Source of the DNA: Pontiellaceae bacterium
Lineage (GTDB): Bacteria > Verrucomicrobiota > Kiritimatiellia > Kiritimatiellales > Tichowtungiaceae
Direction: 5' to 3'
Length of the DNA: 18,244 bases
Assembly (NCBI GenBank): GCA_029934215.1
Contig: JAOZMR010000020.1
Coordinates: forward strand, 1-18,244
Made by a program: the position numbers and the translations under genes
The notes under the pieces: generated by a model
The model's database searches: none
What the model was told of the DNA's origin: nothing
What the model saw: only the letters and a program-made list of their open reading frames with translations
In this document: positions 1-7,539 of the stretch, one piece after another
How the letters are laid out: every line of letters starts with the position of its first letter
How positions within the stretch are numbered: the first letter of the stretch is position 1

Positions 1-415
1 TTGAATGGATTTCGACGATAAAAGCACGCTTTGAAAGGAAACGGTAAGATTACGGACTTTTCAGTCTGACGAATAACATCATCCTTAAACTCTGGCTTTC
101 CGAGTATGATGGATGCCTCCTGCCCCAAACACATAACCACGCTTTAATTCCGCGATCCACATCACCCTGGGCGACATGCGCCGCTTCAACGTTTTTGTAG
201 ATGGCGATCGTATCATCGCTTGTCGTATTGATTAAATCGCGCAACGCTAACATTAGCGACGTCTTCCCGCTCTGATGCGGTGCATGCAAGAGAAAATGTT
301 TCTTTTGATTGATCAACATCTTAATCTCGTCCAAATCCAAACGGCTCAATGGATCAATCGAATAACAATCCCGATGCATTGGTCCCGCCGTGTTAAAAAC
401 TTTTTTTGCTTTCAT
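1..415 (-). pseudogene. Broken AAA ATPase paralogue (N-terminal remnant)
   Basis: This is a remnant of the same family as the gene at 485-2083. It begins at ATG 415-413, eight bases after an AAGAAGG ribosome site, and encodes KKVFNTAGPMHRD and then a P-loop HAPHQSGKTS. The two copies align well through GDVDRGI and GVDGGI-type residues. Around 120-145 the remnant lacks one base relative to the paralogue. The open frame then runs on as unrelated residues to a stop at 50-52, while the next frame reads QEASIILGKPEF, matching YEASLILEKPEI of the intact copy. Similarity fades near position 60, so the rest is lost or beyond the window. Walker B and the nuclease domain are absent. It is most likely a decaying tandem duplicate. 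A sequencing error is possible but would not explain the loss of similarity after position 60. Confidence 0.75.
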
Positions 416-484
416 GTTTTTCACCTTCTTGTTTTTACCATTTAAAACGATCTTTCGATATTCGAAATTCTCCCCCTACCCTTC

Positions 485-2083
485 TCAAAGTCCCCAGATT
501 TTTATTCCATCCTTGGTTTCTGTAAAAAGCTTCTCTTTCCACGAAATGCCATCTCGGCGATCAAACAATATGATATGCGATTCGCGCGCCCCACATTTAT
601 CTGCATACTCCGCCGTTTGCTTCCAGGCATCATCTTTGAGTTTTTCAAAAGCCTGCTCCGAATTTTCGCGGGCTCGACGTAGTTTTAGCTCAAAAATGAT
701 GCGTTGTTCTCCGACTGGTGAAGTCCACTTCAGATACAAATCCGCCCGCTTCATCCCCAGACCATACTCGCGCTCGATCCGACCGTGTCCATTTCCAACT
801 CGCTGAAGAAACGCCTGAAAAACCAAATGCGGCGCGGCTTCGATGTAACCAGGAAGCTGCGCTGTCCAAATCTCGCTATTCTCACGCCAAAATTGACGGA
901 ACATCTGCAACAGTTTTTCAACATCCATCGACCCATCTGATCGTAACCACTCTGGCTCCATGAATTCCGTCAACATATGCGTTTGCAAGCTATCGGTCAG
1001 CTCCCTCGGAAGAACCTCTTTATAAATATCGTTCGAGATCATCAGACCTCGCGGCGTTCGCTTGATCAATCCCAAATCAATGCAATATAGCTCGTTTTGA
1101 GAAACCACAGCAAAGCTTTCCAACGGTTGATCTGCCTCGTTCTGTTCAACATTTGACCCAATCAACATCGGACGAATTACATCGCGAACCCGCTTCTCCT
1201 TCAATTTATCACCGAGCTGATCCAGATGAGTTTGGCGCGACAAAATCAACTGTTCCTTCGCCTCAATAAACATCTCCTTTGTAATCGTTCGGGTTCGGTC
1301 TCGATTTTCCATCATCTCAAAACAGACCTGATATGCTAGCGCATTCACCAACCAAGGTTGACCTCCCGTATAGCTCCACGCCAAATCAAACACCGCCTCT
1401 TCAAAAACCTGCCCAGTTTCTTCCGTATGTTGGAAATAAAGCGAACGAATATCCTCCTTCGAGAAGTTCCCAAGCGTAAGCGATTCCGACTTAATATTAA
1501 AACAGCTACCGCCCGTAATGATCTCTCCGTCCGACTTATGGATTTTGTAATCCTTGATATCCACCAATCCGCAGAGAATGACGCTCGTCGGAAACCTACG
1601 ACTCATCCGATCTGGATAGCCAGCACGCAATTGACGCAAAACAGACACCAACAAGTCGCCGATCAACGAATCGACATCGTCGATAATCAACACAACTTTT
1701 TTATCCGTTTGTTCACACAAATAAGCGAGCGATGCGGATAGTGCATTTTTACCAGTTTTCTTTTGAAAAACCGCTACCAGCTCATCTTCAATCTCTGGCT
1801 TTTCCAAAATGAGAGATGCCTCATATCCCAAACTATCAATGATGGAGTGAATTCCACCATCCACATCATGTCGAGCGACCTGTGCCGGCTCCACATTCAC
1901 ATAGATGGCGATCATATCATCGCTCGTCGCATTGATTAAATCGCGCAACGCGAACATCGTCGACGTCTTCCCGCTCTGACGCGGCGCGTGCAGGAGGAAA
2001 TACTTACTTTGAGCGAGCAACATTTTCACCTCTCTCAAATCCCACCGGCTCAACGGATCAATCGCATAACTATCGCGATGCAC
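485..2083 (-). CDS. AAA ATPase with C-terminal PD-(D/E)xK nuclease-like domain
   Basis: The 532-residue product has an N-terminal AAA-like ATPase with Walker A HAPRQSGKTS at residues 32-41 and Walker B VVLIIDDVD near 130-138. The C-terminal region resembles PD-(D/E)xK nucleases of the DUF1703 type: REYGLGMKRADLYLKW supplies the Asp, IIFELKLRR the E-x-K, and QTAEYADKCG the trailing Gln helix. Such proteins occur as multi-copy families; their function is unclear. The open frame starts at GTG 2083-2081. Codons just upstream still encode KVFNTAGP, the conserved N-terminus also seen in the neighbouring remnant. The likely original start is GTG 2112-2110, eight bases after AAGGGGG, but it is out of frame by one base, consistent with one A lost from the A5 run. 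The gene is therefore probably frameshifted at its start, N-terminally shortened, or affected by a sequence error. The family call is firm; activity is unknown. Confidence 0.8.
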   Translation of the reverse strand: MHRDSYAIDPLSRWDLREVKMLLAQSKYFLLHAPRQSGKTSTMFALRDLINATSDDMIAIYVNVEPAQVARHDVDGGIHSIIDSLGYEASLILEKPEIEDELVAVFQKKTGKNALSASLAYLCEQTDKKVVLIIDDVDSLIGDLLVSVLRQLRAGYPDRMSRRFPTSVILCGLVDIKDYKIHKSDGEIITGGSCFNIKSESLTLGNFSKEDIRSLYFQHTEETGQVFEEAVFDLAWSYTGGQPWLVNALAYQVCFEMMENRDRTRTITKEMFIEAKEQLILSRQTHLDQLGDKLKEKRVRDVIRPMLIGSNVEQNEADQPLESFAVVSQNELYCIDLGLIKRTPRGLMISNDIYKEVLPRELTDSLQTHMLTEFMEPEWLRSDGSMDVEKLLQMFRQFWRENSEIWTAQLPGYIEAAPHLVFQAFLQRVGNGHGRIEREYGLGMKRADLYLKWTSPVGEQRIIFELKLRRARENSEQAFEKLKDDAWKQTAEYADKCGARESHIILFDRRDGISWKEKLFTETKDGIKIWGL

Positions 2084-2109
2084 CGGTCCCGCCGTATTAA
2101 AAACTTTTT

Positions 2110-2112
2110 CAC
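2110..2112 (-). other. Probable original start codon of the AAA gene, now out of frame
   Basis: A GTG codon lies eight bases after AAGGGGG on the minus strand. It is followed by five A and five T. Adding one A would give V-K-K-V-F-N-T-A-G-P in frame with the annotated protein, matching the remnant's N-terminus. Confidence 0.55.
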
Positions 2113-2313
2113 CACTTCATCCCCCTTACGCTCCACTCAACCAAAAACAAAACACATCAACTAAAACTTATACAATTATCCCAAATTAGATATGAATAAA
2201 TAGTCACTCGCATTACCAGATAAAACCGGAGTCATCTTGGAATCCACACAAAACGTTCTTTTTTGAATTTCGCCGAGCAATTTGACTGGAGCCACTTCGA
2301 CATTAAACATAGA
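2113..2313. other. Intergenic gap upstream of the AAA gene
   Basis: This AT-rich gap of about 200 bases separates the end of the sigma-factor operon from the AAA gene, both on the minus strand. Weak -10-like hexamers (GATAAT, TATAAG on the minus strand) are present without a convincing -35. I see no clear terminator hairpin or RNA gene. Confidence 0.4.
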
Positions 2314-2751
2314 TCACAAAAAATCCCAGAGATGCTTTTCGGGGAAGATATTGATTCCTAACGCGCTTTTTAATCCGTAGGCGAGGATAAAGAAAACAAC
2401 CAAAAGGATGATGGTAACAAGCGTAATCACGAGAATTCCCGATATGATTCCGCCTGCTATGCCTGTTTTTTTGCGGCGACTAACTTCTTCGAGTTTCGTT
2501 TTTTTACGCCTGTCTCGCCCGACTAAAACAACAAAATAGAAACGGACAAAAAAGAAAGAAACTACCCCTCGAAGATCCACGGGATGCTTTTGAAGAGGAC
2601 GGCATGCACTAATACTTTCGATTAGTTTTTCTCGCTGTTCCTCGGTGAAGCTGTTCAGCGTGTCGACCCCGAGTTTTTGAAGAACAGCATGGGTGTATGG
2701 GTCGATTTTTAGCTGTTCAAATTCGTTTAGCTGTTTCTCTTTTTCGTTCAT
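2314..2751 (-). CDS. Small conserved membrane protein
   Basis: This 145-residue protein has a charged, soluble N-terminal half of about 55 residues with the pattern DPYTHAVLQKLGVDTLNSF. A semi-hydrophobic stretch follows (VDLRGVVSFFFVRFYFVVLVGRDRR, 58-82), then a basic loop, then a strong transmembrane helix at about 98-126. The order HPVDLRG...RFYFV..GRDRR...SALGI..FP resembles a family of short inner-membrane proteins that databases sometimes mislabel as an EPSP synthase; no such enzyme domain is visible. ATG 2751 is preferred to the upstream TTG at 2766 because GGAG sits about nine bases before the ATG and overlaps the TTG. It is the last gene of the minus-strand sigma-factor unit, 31 bases after the 46-residue gene. 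Function is unknown. Confidence 0.75.
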   Translation of the reverse strand: MNEKEKQLNEFEQLKIDPYTHAVLQKLGVDTLNSFTEEQREKLIESISACRPLQKHPVDLRGVVSFFFVRFYFVVLVGRDRRKKTKLEEVSRRKKTGIAGGIISGILVITLVTIILLVVFFILAYGLKSALGINIFPEKHLWDFL

Positions 2752-2782
2752 GAACGTTGGCTCCAAGCTAGTCCCGTTTTCA

Positions 2783-2923
2783 CTATGCTGCTTCCGAAAA
2801 AAGAAACCCGAGCACCTTAAAGAACATGCCGGGAAGAAGCAGAAGAATTACCGCCAGAATCAGGAAGACGAAGAAAAACACAACGCCAACAATGAGTGCA
2901 TTACGACTTTGATCTGAATTCAT
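2783..2923 (-). CDS. 46-residue single-pass membrane protein
   Basis: This short gene encodes MNSDQSRNALIVGVV followed by a continuous hydrophobic helix (about residues 10-42) rich in F, L, I and V, ending FLFSEAA. The ATG lies only five bases after the stop codon of the acyltransferase gene, and no clear Shine-Dalgarno sequence precedes it, so translation is probably coupled to the upstream gene. It lies between the acyltransferase and the 145-residue membrane protein on the same strand. It could be a subunit or a regulatory partner of either neighbour; the sequence alone does not say. The length and position make a real gene likely but not certain. Confidence 0.6.
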   Translation of the reverse strand: MNSDQSRNALIVGVVFFFVFLILAVILLLLPGMFFKVLGFLFSEAA

Positions 2924-2928
2924 TTTAA

Positions 2929-4065
2929 TTAATTTGAGCGAAGAAAAAAGAGTCGAGCGGCGGGCTTTTCGATGAGTTGAGTTGATGCGACGCCGACAAG
3001 GAGTGAGATAAGAGTAAAAGCTCCGATTTGTAGCAATGTCGAGAGAACTCCTCCACACGTAACCGATGCGATCCAGAGGAAAAAGGTTTCATACGAATTC
3101 GGAAACATTCGAATGAGATACCAGTGCCATAAATAGATACCATAAGACCACTCCGCTAGCGGAAACAACCACGTAAGCCGCGTGCTTTCTTTGTCCGCCC
3201 GCTCCTGTGTGAGCAACACAATCAGCCCGCCGTACGCCAAAGCCATCAGCGAATATCCCACCGTGAACATATACGCAGTATCTCTTTCGCAAAACATTGC
3301 GACAGAGATTACCGCTAAACAAACGATGGCACTAGGACCGGTGTGTTTTCGAACAGATAGAACCCACTGCGAATTCTCGCGAATAGAGAAGAATACGAAT
3401 ATCCCTATAAAAAGAGCGTCCATTCTGAAGTGAGAAAACATGAAGTGATTCGGACCGTACGGTCCTAAAAAGTACCAAATCGTTCGTGCGAGGATACTTC
3501 CGACCAAGACAATACCCGTGAGGCGTCCCGTTTGCGACGAAAGGCTTTGTTTCGTGCGGCATTTGAGAGCTGTAAAAAAGAGTGGAAAAAACAGGTATGC
3601 GTGAACAATAACGCCTAAAAACCAAACGGGACCGCAAACGCCTGTTGCTAAATAGTTGTGCAAAAAGGAGAAGTAAACCGGAAACCCAATCCACGGAGAA
3701 AGCCCGCTTTCACCGCCAAAAACGATACCGGTTCCGCACAACGCAAGAACCGTAATCAATACGTAGTAGGTAGGAATAATTCGAGAGGCTCGCTTCCGAT
3801 AGTAGTCCTGCAAATCGAAACGATCCATATCGAGCCGTTGCACAACCGAGAGAGCAAAGAAAAAACCTGAGAGGACAAAGAACAAATCCACCGCAGTCCA
3901 GCCTACATTACGAAGCCTCCACATTCCCCAACTGAACACCCCGCCAACCTCTGGAAGCGTTGGAATGCAGTCCGCGTTTGCATGATGAAAAACAATCATC
4001 ACTCCTGCAAGAGCCCGCAGTAGAGTCAACGCATTATAGGTCTGTTTTGTTGCCGTCGTATTCAT
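2929..4065 (-). CDS. Acyltransferase 3 family membrane protein (OafA/YrhL type)
   Basis: This 378-residue polytopic inner-membrane protein belongs to the acyltransferase-3 family, which transfers acyl groups, often acetyl, to sugars of lipopolysaccharide, exopolysaccharide or peptidoglycan. The N-terminus has the family signature LLRALAGVMIVFHHA with Arg17 and the catalytic-region His27/His28. VDLFFVLSGFF and YRKRASRIIPTYY follow in the usual order, and then about eight further hydrophobic helices. ATG 4065 is chosen because AGGG precedes it by seven bases; the ATG at 4071 would abut that site. The open frame upstream to 4200 overlaps the preceding gene and is not needed. The gene follows the one-TM protein by 25 bases and precedes the 46-residue gene by five, so it sits in the middle of the ECF sigma operon. 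The substrate cannot be told from sequence; surface glycan modification under sigma control is an inference. Confidence 0.88.
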   Translation of the reverse strand: MNTTATKQTYNALTLLRALAGVMIVFHHANADCIPTLPEVGGVFSWGMWRLRNVGWTAVDLFFVLSGFFFALSVVQRLDMDRFDLQDYYRKRASRIIPTYYVLITVLALCGTGIVFGGESGLSPWIGFPVYFSFLHNYLATGVCGPVWFLGVIVHAYLFFPLFFTALKCRTKQSLSSQTGRLTGIVLVGSILARTIWYFLGPYGPNHFMFSHFRMDALFIGIFVFFSIRENSQWVLSVRKHTGPSAIVCLAVISVAMFCERDTAYMFTVGYSLMALAYGGLIVLLTQERADKESTRLTWLFPLAEWSYGIYLWHWYLIRMFPNSYETFFLWIASVTCGGVLSTLLQIGAFTLISLLVGVASTQLIEKPAARLFFLRSN

Positions 4066-4090
4066 TTGCATACCCTTAAATTTTACCGAA

Positions 4091-4453
4091 TTAGCGGAGA
4101 CTTCCGGAGTAGCGTGGAGCACAGTAGCAAACCCGGTCGGTTTGGTCAATATTAAAGATATCGCTCTCTTTATCGGCGATATAGGGCGATGACTTCTCAT
4201 GAGGTACTATTTTTGCGGAATGCGGACAAAGAGGGAGCTCGTTGCTTTTGTGTGCAAATATAACGTAAAGCCCGAGACAGATCGCGACCAGTGCCGCAAT
4301 TGCACGGAGCGGACGAAGGATCAAAACAAGATGCTCGCGCCGACGCGCCGAGCAAATCTCATTACGTACACAATCCTGCGTGGCTTCAAATCCGTCGCGG
4401 CGGTTTTGAATGTGTGTTTTGACTTTTTCAGCGATCTGTTCTTCTGTTCTCAT
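4091..4453 (-). CDS. One-TM protein downstream of an ECF sigma gene; candidate anti-sigma factor
   Basis: This 120-residue protein has a charged N-terminal segment (MRTEEQIAEKVKTHIQNRR, then an Arg-rich stretch to residue 50). A single transmembrane helix follows at about 49-67 (AIAALVAICLGLYVIF), and then about 50 residues predicted to lie outside the inner membrane, containing several Cys. GGAG lies about seven bases before ATG 4453. It starts 18 bases after the sigma gene stop, so the two are almost surely co-transcribed. That position and topology fit an anti-sigma factor or sensor, but no zinc anti-sigma motif (HxxxCxxC) is visible and the N-terminal part is short. The role is therefore positional inference only. 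Confidence 0.65.
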   Translation of the reverse strand: MRTEEQIAEKVKTHIQNRRDGFEATQDCVRNEICSARRREHLVLILRPLRAIAALVAICLGLYVIFAHKSNELPLCPHSAKIVPHEKSSPYIADKESDIFNIDQTDRVCYCAPRYSGSLR

Positions 4454-4471
4454 TTTTAGCTCCGTTCAATT

Positions 4472-5020
4472 CTACGTCTGACGACCCTTTTTCGGGACAT
4501 GGTTTTCGCGCAGTTTTTTCAAGGCGCGTTGGACGCGCTTTTTTGCGGCAGCCTCGGAGCAGCCAAGAGCTTTTGCCGTTTCGGAAAAGCTGAGATCGGC
4601 TGCGTAGCGAAGGGTGAGAGCTTCGCGGTCGCCCGACGGGAGCGCTGCGATTAGGGCATCGAATTCGTCCGGTCGTTCGACGTTGGCGACCTCTGGGATT
4701 TCTTCATAAAAGGCATCGTGTTTCTTTTTACGGCGCATCTCTTTGCGAATGATATCGGTGCAGATGTTACGGAGAATGGCGTAGAACCACGGTGCGAATC
4801 GGCGTCCATCATATTTTTTACGCTTGCGAACCACGCGAATGAATGTTTCTTGTACGGCATCGATTGCGTTTTCTGAGTCGAAAAGTCGGATTTCGGCGAT
4901 ATGTAGTGCTGCGCCGTAATGACGGTTCATGAGCTCGCCGTAGAATGCATCGTCGAGCGTATTGCAGAACGAATCCATCAGAGCTTCATCGGTATAATTT
5001 GTTAGATCTTCACAGGGCAT
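4472..5020 (-). CDS. ECF-type RNA polymerase sigma factor
   Basis: This is an extracytoplasmic-function sigma factor of about 182 residues with the two usual domains. Region 2 contains AIDAVQETFIRVVRKRKKYDGRRFAPWFYAILRNICTDIIRK, the core-binding and -10 recognition part. Region 4 is LPSGDREALTLRYAADLSFSETAKALGCSEAAAKKRVQRALKKLRE, a helix-turn-helix for -35 recognition. ATG 5020 (MPCEDLTNYTDEAL) is chosen as start; the frame stays open to a TTG at 5077 with no ribosome site, and the site before ATG 5020 is also weak, so the start is uncertain. It heads a minus-strand unit with the one-TM protein, the acyltransferase and two small membrane proteins, and is divergent from the ABC transporter operon across 96 bases. 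Autoregulation is usual in the family but no promoter was identified here. Confidence 0.9.
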   Translation of the reverse strand: MPCEDLTNYTDEALMDSFCNTLDDAFYGELMNRHYGAALHIAEIRLFDSENAIDAVQETFIRVVRKRKKYDGRRFAPWFYAILRNICTDIIRKEMRRKKKHDAFYEEIPEVANVERPDEFDALIAALPSGDREALTLRYAADLSFSETAKALGCSEAAAKKRVQRALKKLRENHVPKKGRQT

Positions 5021-5116
5021 AAGCTCGAACGGTGACGAAAGAAGTTTTCTTCTGCAAGCAAATTGTCTTTTTTGCAATGGACGAAGCGTATTGAATGGAA
5101 ATCAAGGAGTGAATGA

Positions 5117-6628
5117 ATGACGGGTAAAAAGATTATATGGATAGGTTTGGTGCTGGTGGCGGTTCTTTGCTGGCTGCTTTTTTTGATTTCGAAGCCGACG
5201 GATAGTTCGACTGGCGAGGAGCCTTTGCTTTTGTATTGCGCGGCGGGGATTAAGCCGCCGGTGCTGGAAATCGCGAAGCAGTTTGAGGCCGAGTATGGCG
5301 TGAAAATTTATCTTCAGTACGGCGGCTCCGGCACGTTGTTGAGCAATGTCGAGGTGTCGCGCAAGGGCGATCTGTATATCGCCGCCGATCATAGCTACAT
5401 CGAAATCGCAGAGAAAAAAGAACTGATTCGAGAGGTTCTTCCGCTGGCGTATCAGCGTCCGGTTGTTGCGGTGGCGAAGGGGAACCCGAAAAAGTTCCAA
5501 GGGTTGGAAGATTTAGGTCGTTCCGATCTGCGCGTGGCGCTTGGAAATCCTGAGGCGGCGTCCATTGGTCGTCAGACGAAGCGACTTTTGGAGTGCGCGG
5601 GCATTTGGGATGATGTCAAAAAACAGATCGAACGGACGGGTGTTTTTAAGCCGACGGTTCCGGAAGTGGCGAACGATGTGAAGCTCGGGGCGGTGGATGC
5701 TGGCGTGATTTGGGATGGTACGGTCGCTCAATATCCAGAGCTGGAAGCCATTCATCTGCCGCTGTTCGACGCAGCGAAAAAGGAAATCAGCGTTGCGGTG
5801 CTCGCGTCGAGCAAGCAACCAACCACCGCCTTGCGCTTCGCCCGCTATCTGAACAGCCGGGTCGGGAACGCTGTTTTCAAGCGGTACGGTTTTGAGGCGG
5901 TCGAAGGCGATGTCTGGGCATGGCGTCCGGAAATTACATTCTTTTGCGGGGCTGTGAATCGCCGCGCGGTCGCCGAGGTGATCAAGGCGTTTGAGCTGCG
6001 CGAAGGAATCACCGTCAACACCATCTATAACGGGTGCGGCATTCTGACGGGGCAAATGCGAACGATTCAGCAAAAAGAAGGTAGCGCAGGCTTCCCTGAT
6101 GTCTATATGGCGTGCGACCGATACTATCTCGAAAACGTCCGCGAGTGGTTTCAGGAAGATGTCGAAATCTCCGACGCCGACATCGTGATTGCCGTTCCAA
6201 AAGGAAACCCGAAAAATATTCAAACCATCGCGGATTTGGCAAAGCCGGGCATGCGCATTTCAGTCGGTCAGCCCGAGCAATGTACCATCGGCGCCCTCAC
6301 GCAAATCATGCTCGAAAAAATGGGCGTCTATGAAAACGTCATGAGCAACACCGTCATGCAGACCGCGTCGTCGTCGATGCTGATTCCGACCGTAACCACC
6401 AAATCCGTCGACGCAACCATCTCCTACATCACCGACACCAAAGCCGAGAGCGACAAAGTGGAAGCCGTGTACATCGACTCGCCGTTTGCCAAAGCGGTTC
6501 AGCCCTTCAGCATCGCTTGCTCCAGCGATCAAAAACATATGGGGCGCCGCCTGTTCCGGGACGTCGCCGCCGCCGAGAAGCATTTCGAAGATGCCGGATT
6601 TCATTTCCGATTAAAAAATGAAGAGTAA
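5117..6628 (+). CDS. Tandem two-domain ModA-like oxyanion-binding protein
   Basis: This 503-residue extracytoplasmic binding protein belongs to a molybdate/tungstate-type ABC importer. An N-terminal hydrophobic segment (residues 5-25) has no lipobox and may be an uncleaved anchor. Two homologous type II periplasmic-binding domains follow. The first (about 37-265) has LLLYCAAGIK, YGGSGTL, DLYIAAD and VAVAKGNPK. The second (about 272-500) has ITFFCGAVNR, YNGCGIL, DVYMACD and IAVPKGNPK. Ordinary ModA has one domain of about 230 residues, so this gene is a duplication or fusion. The oxyanion-loop motif is GGSG in domain 1 and NGCG in domain 2, a Ser-to-Cys change that may alter the ligand. AAGGAG lies seven bases before the ATG. 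The permease gene follows after 50 bases. Molybdate versus tungstate or another oxyanion cannot be settled. Confidence 0.85.
   Translation: MTGKKIIWIGLVLVAVLCWLLFLISKPTDSSTGEEPLLLYCAAGIKPPVLEIAKQFEAEYGVKIYLQYGGSGTLLSNVEVSRKGDLYIAADHSYIEIAEKKELIREVLPLAYQRPVVAVAKGNPKKFQGLEDLGRSDLRVALGNPEAASIGRQTKRLLECAGIWDDVKKQIERTGVFKPTVPEVANDVKLGAVDAGVIWDGTVAQYPELEAIHLPLFDAAKKEISVAVLASSKQPTTALRFARYLNSRVGNAVFKRYGFEAVEGDVWAWRPEITFFCGAVNRRAVAEVIKAFELREGITVNTIYNGCGILTGQMRTIQQKEGSAGFPDVYMACDRYYLENVREWFQEDVEISDADIVIAVPKGNPKNIQTIADLAKPGMRISVGQPEQCTIGALTQIMLEKMGVYENVMSNTVMQTASSSMLIPTVTTKSVDATISYITDTKAESDKVEAVYIDSPFAKAVQPFSIACSSDQKHMGRRLFRDVAAAEKHFEDAGFHFRLKNEE
5495..5509. repeat. 15-bp palindrome TTCCAA-GGG-TTGGAA inside the ModA-like gene
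   Basis: This exact copy encodes F-Q-G-L-E in domain 1 of the binding protein. Confidence 0.85.
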
Positions 6629-6678
6629 AACCATTTCCTTTTCGCACTTTTGAACGAAATCGCTACTATTCCCTCAAA

Positions 6679-7539
6679 ATGACGCAAAAACAAACCATTC
6701 GTTCTGGGCTTCCCGACTCCCTATTTTTCCTCTGCATGAGCATCATCGGCGGGTCGTACGTTCTACTGATCGTCCTGCTACTTCTCGCCGATGTCGCCTA
6801 CATGCTACAAGGCGCCGGCTGGCGCGAAATCATTTTTGCAAACCCGATGGTGCTGGCACTCGCACAGCCGGAAATCCGCTACTCCGTCGTTCTGAGCCTG
6901 ATCTCCTGCACGCTCGCGGCGGTTCTCTCGCTATTCGTCGCCGTTCCCGTCGGATGGCTTCTTTCCCGATTCCGTTTTCGCGGACGCAATCTCATCGACG
7001 CCATCCTCGACATACCCATTGTCCTACCGCCGCTGGTCGTCGGGTTGAGCCTTCTCATCCTATTCCAATTTTGGCCGCTCACCGCGCGGATTCCAATCCT
7101 TGGAAAATCGTTGAACGAGCTGGTGGTCTACCAAATCCCTGCCGTCATACTTGCGCAATTTGCCGTCGCCGCAGCCTTTGCCGTACGCACCATGAAAGCC
7201 ACCTTCGACGGGATCAACCCGCGCTGCGAACAAGTCGCACTCACGCTCGGCTGCTCACGCGCTCAATCCTTCATGCGCGTCGCACTGCCCGAAGCGGGGC
7301 GTGGAATGCTCACCGCCTTCACCCTCGCCTGGGCCCGCGCGCTCGGCGAATTTGGGCCACTCCTCATATTCGCAGGCGCCACACGCAACAAAACCGAAGT
7401 CCTTTCCACCACCGTCTTTCTCGAACTCAGCATTGGCGACCTCGAAGCCGCCGTCGCCGTCTCGCTCATCATGGTCTTTGCCGCCGTTTCCGTACTACTC
7501 ATCACCCGAATCTGGGGCGCAAAGGATGTCATGATATGA
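6679..7539 (+). CDS. ABC transporter permease, ModB type
   Basis: This 286-residue inner-membrane permease pairs with the ATPase encoded next. About six hydrophobic helices are visible, for example SIIGGSYVLLIVLLLLADVA near the N-terminus and IPIVLPPLVVGLSLLILFQF in the middle. The cytoplasmic EAA loop reads EQVALTLGCSRAQSFMRVALPEA, and the downstream WARALGEFGPLLIFAG is typical of molybdate and sulfate permeases. The first helix region is longer than in minimal ModB proteins. No good ribosome site precedes the ATG, so its translation may depend on the gene before it. It overlaps the ATPase start by four bases (ATGA). Codons ending in C dominate (ctc, gcc, atc, gtc), unlike trpB or murA nearby. 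Confidence 0.9.
   Translation: MTQKQTIRSGLPDSLFFLCMSIIGGSYVLLIVLLLLADVAYMLQGAGWREIIFANPMVLALAQPEIRYSVVLSLISCTLAAVLSLFVAVPVGWLLSRFRFRGRNLIDAILDIPIVLPPLVVGLSLLILFQFWPLTARIPILGKSLNELVVYQIPAVILAQFAVAAAFAVRTMKATFDGINPRCEQVALTLGCSRAQSFMRVALPEAGRGMLTAFTLAWARALGEFGPLLIFAGATRNKTEVLSTTVFLELSIGDLEAAVAVSLIMVFAAVSVLLITRIWGAKDVMI
7091..7105. repeat. 15-bp palindrome TTCCAA-TCC-TTGGAA inside the permease gene
   Basis: This exact copy encodes part of R-I-P-I-L-G-K, in a different frame from the copies at 5495 and 14737. The codon content therefore differs while the DNA motif is the same. Confidence 0.85.

Noticed and set aside
7067..7077. TTCCAATTTTGG as a palindrome copy in the permease gene
   Set aside because: The spacer is two bases and the right arm is incomplete, so it is not counted.
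6954..7535. Long open frame overlapping the permease gene in another frame
   Set aside because: It is an Arg/His/Pro-rich shadow of the permease; the ATPase clearly begins at ATG 7536.
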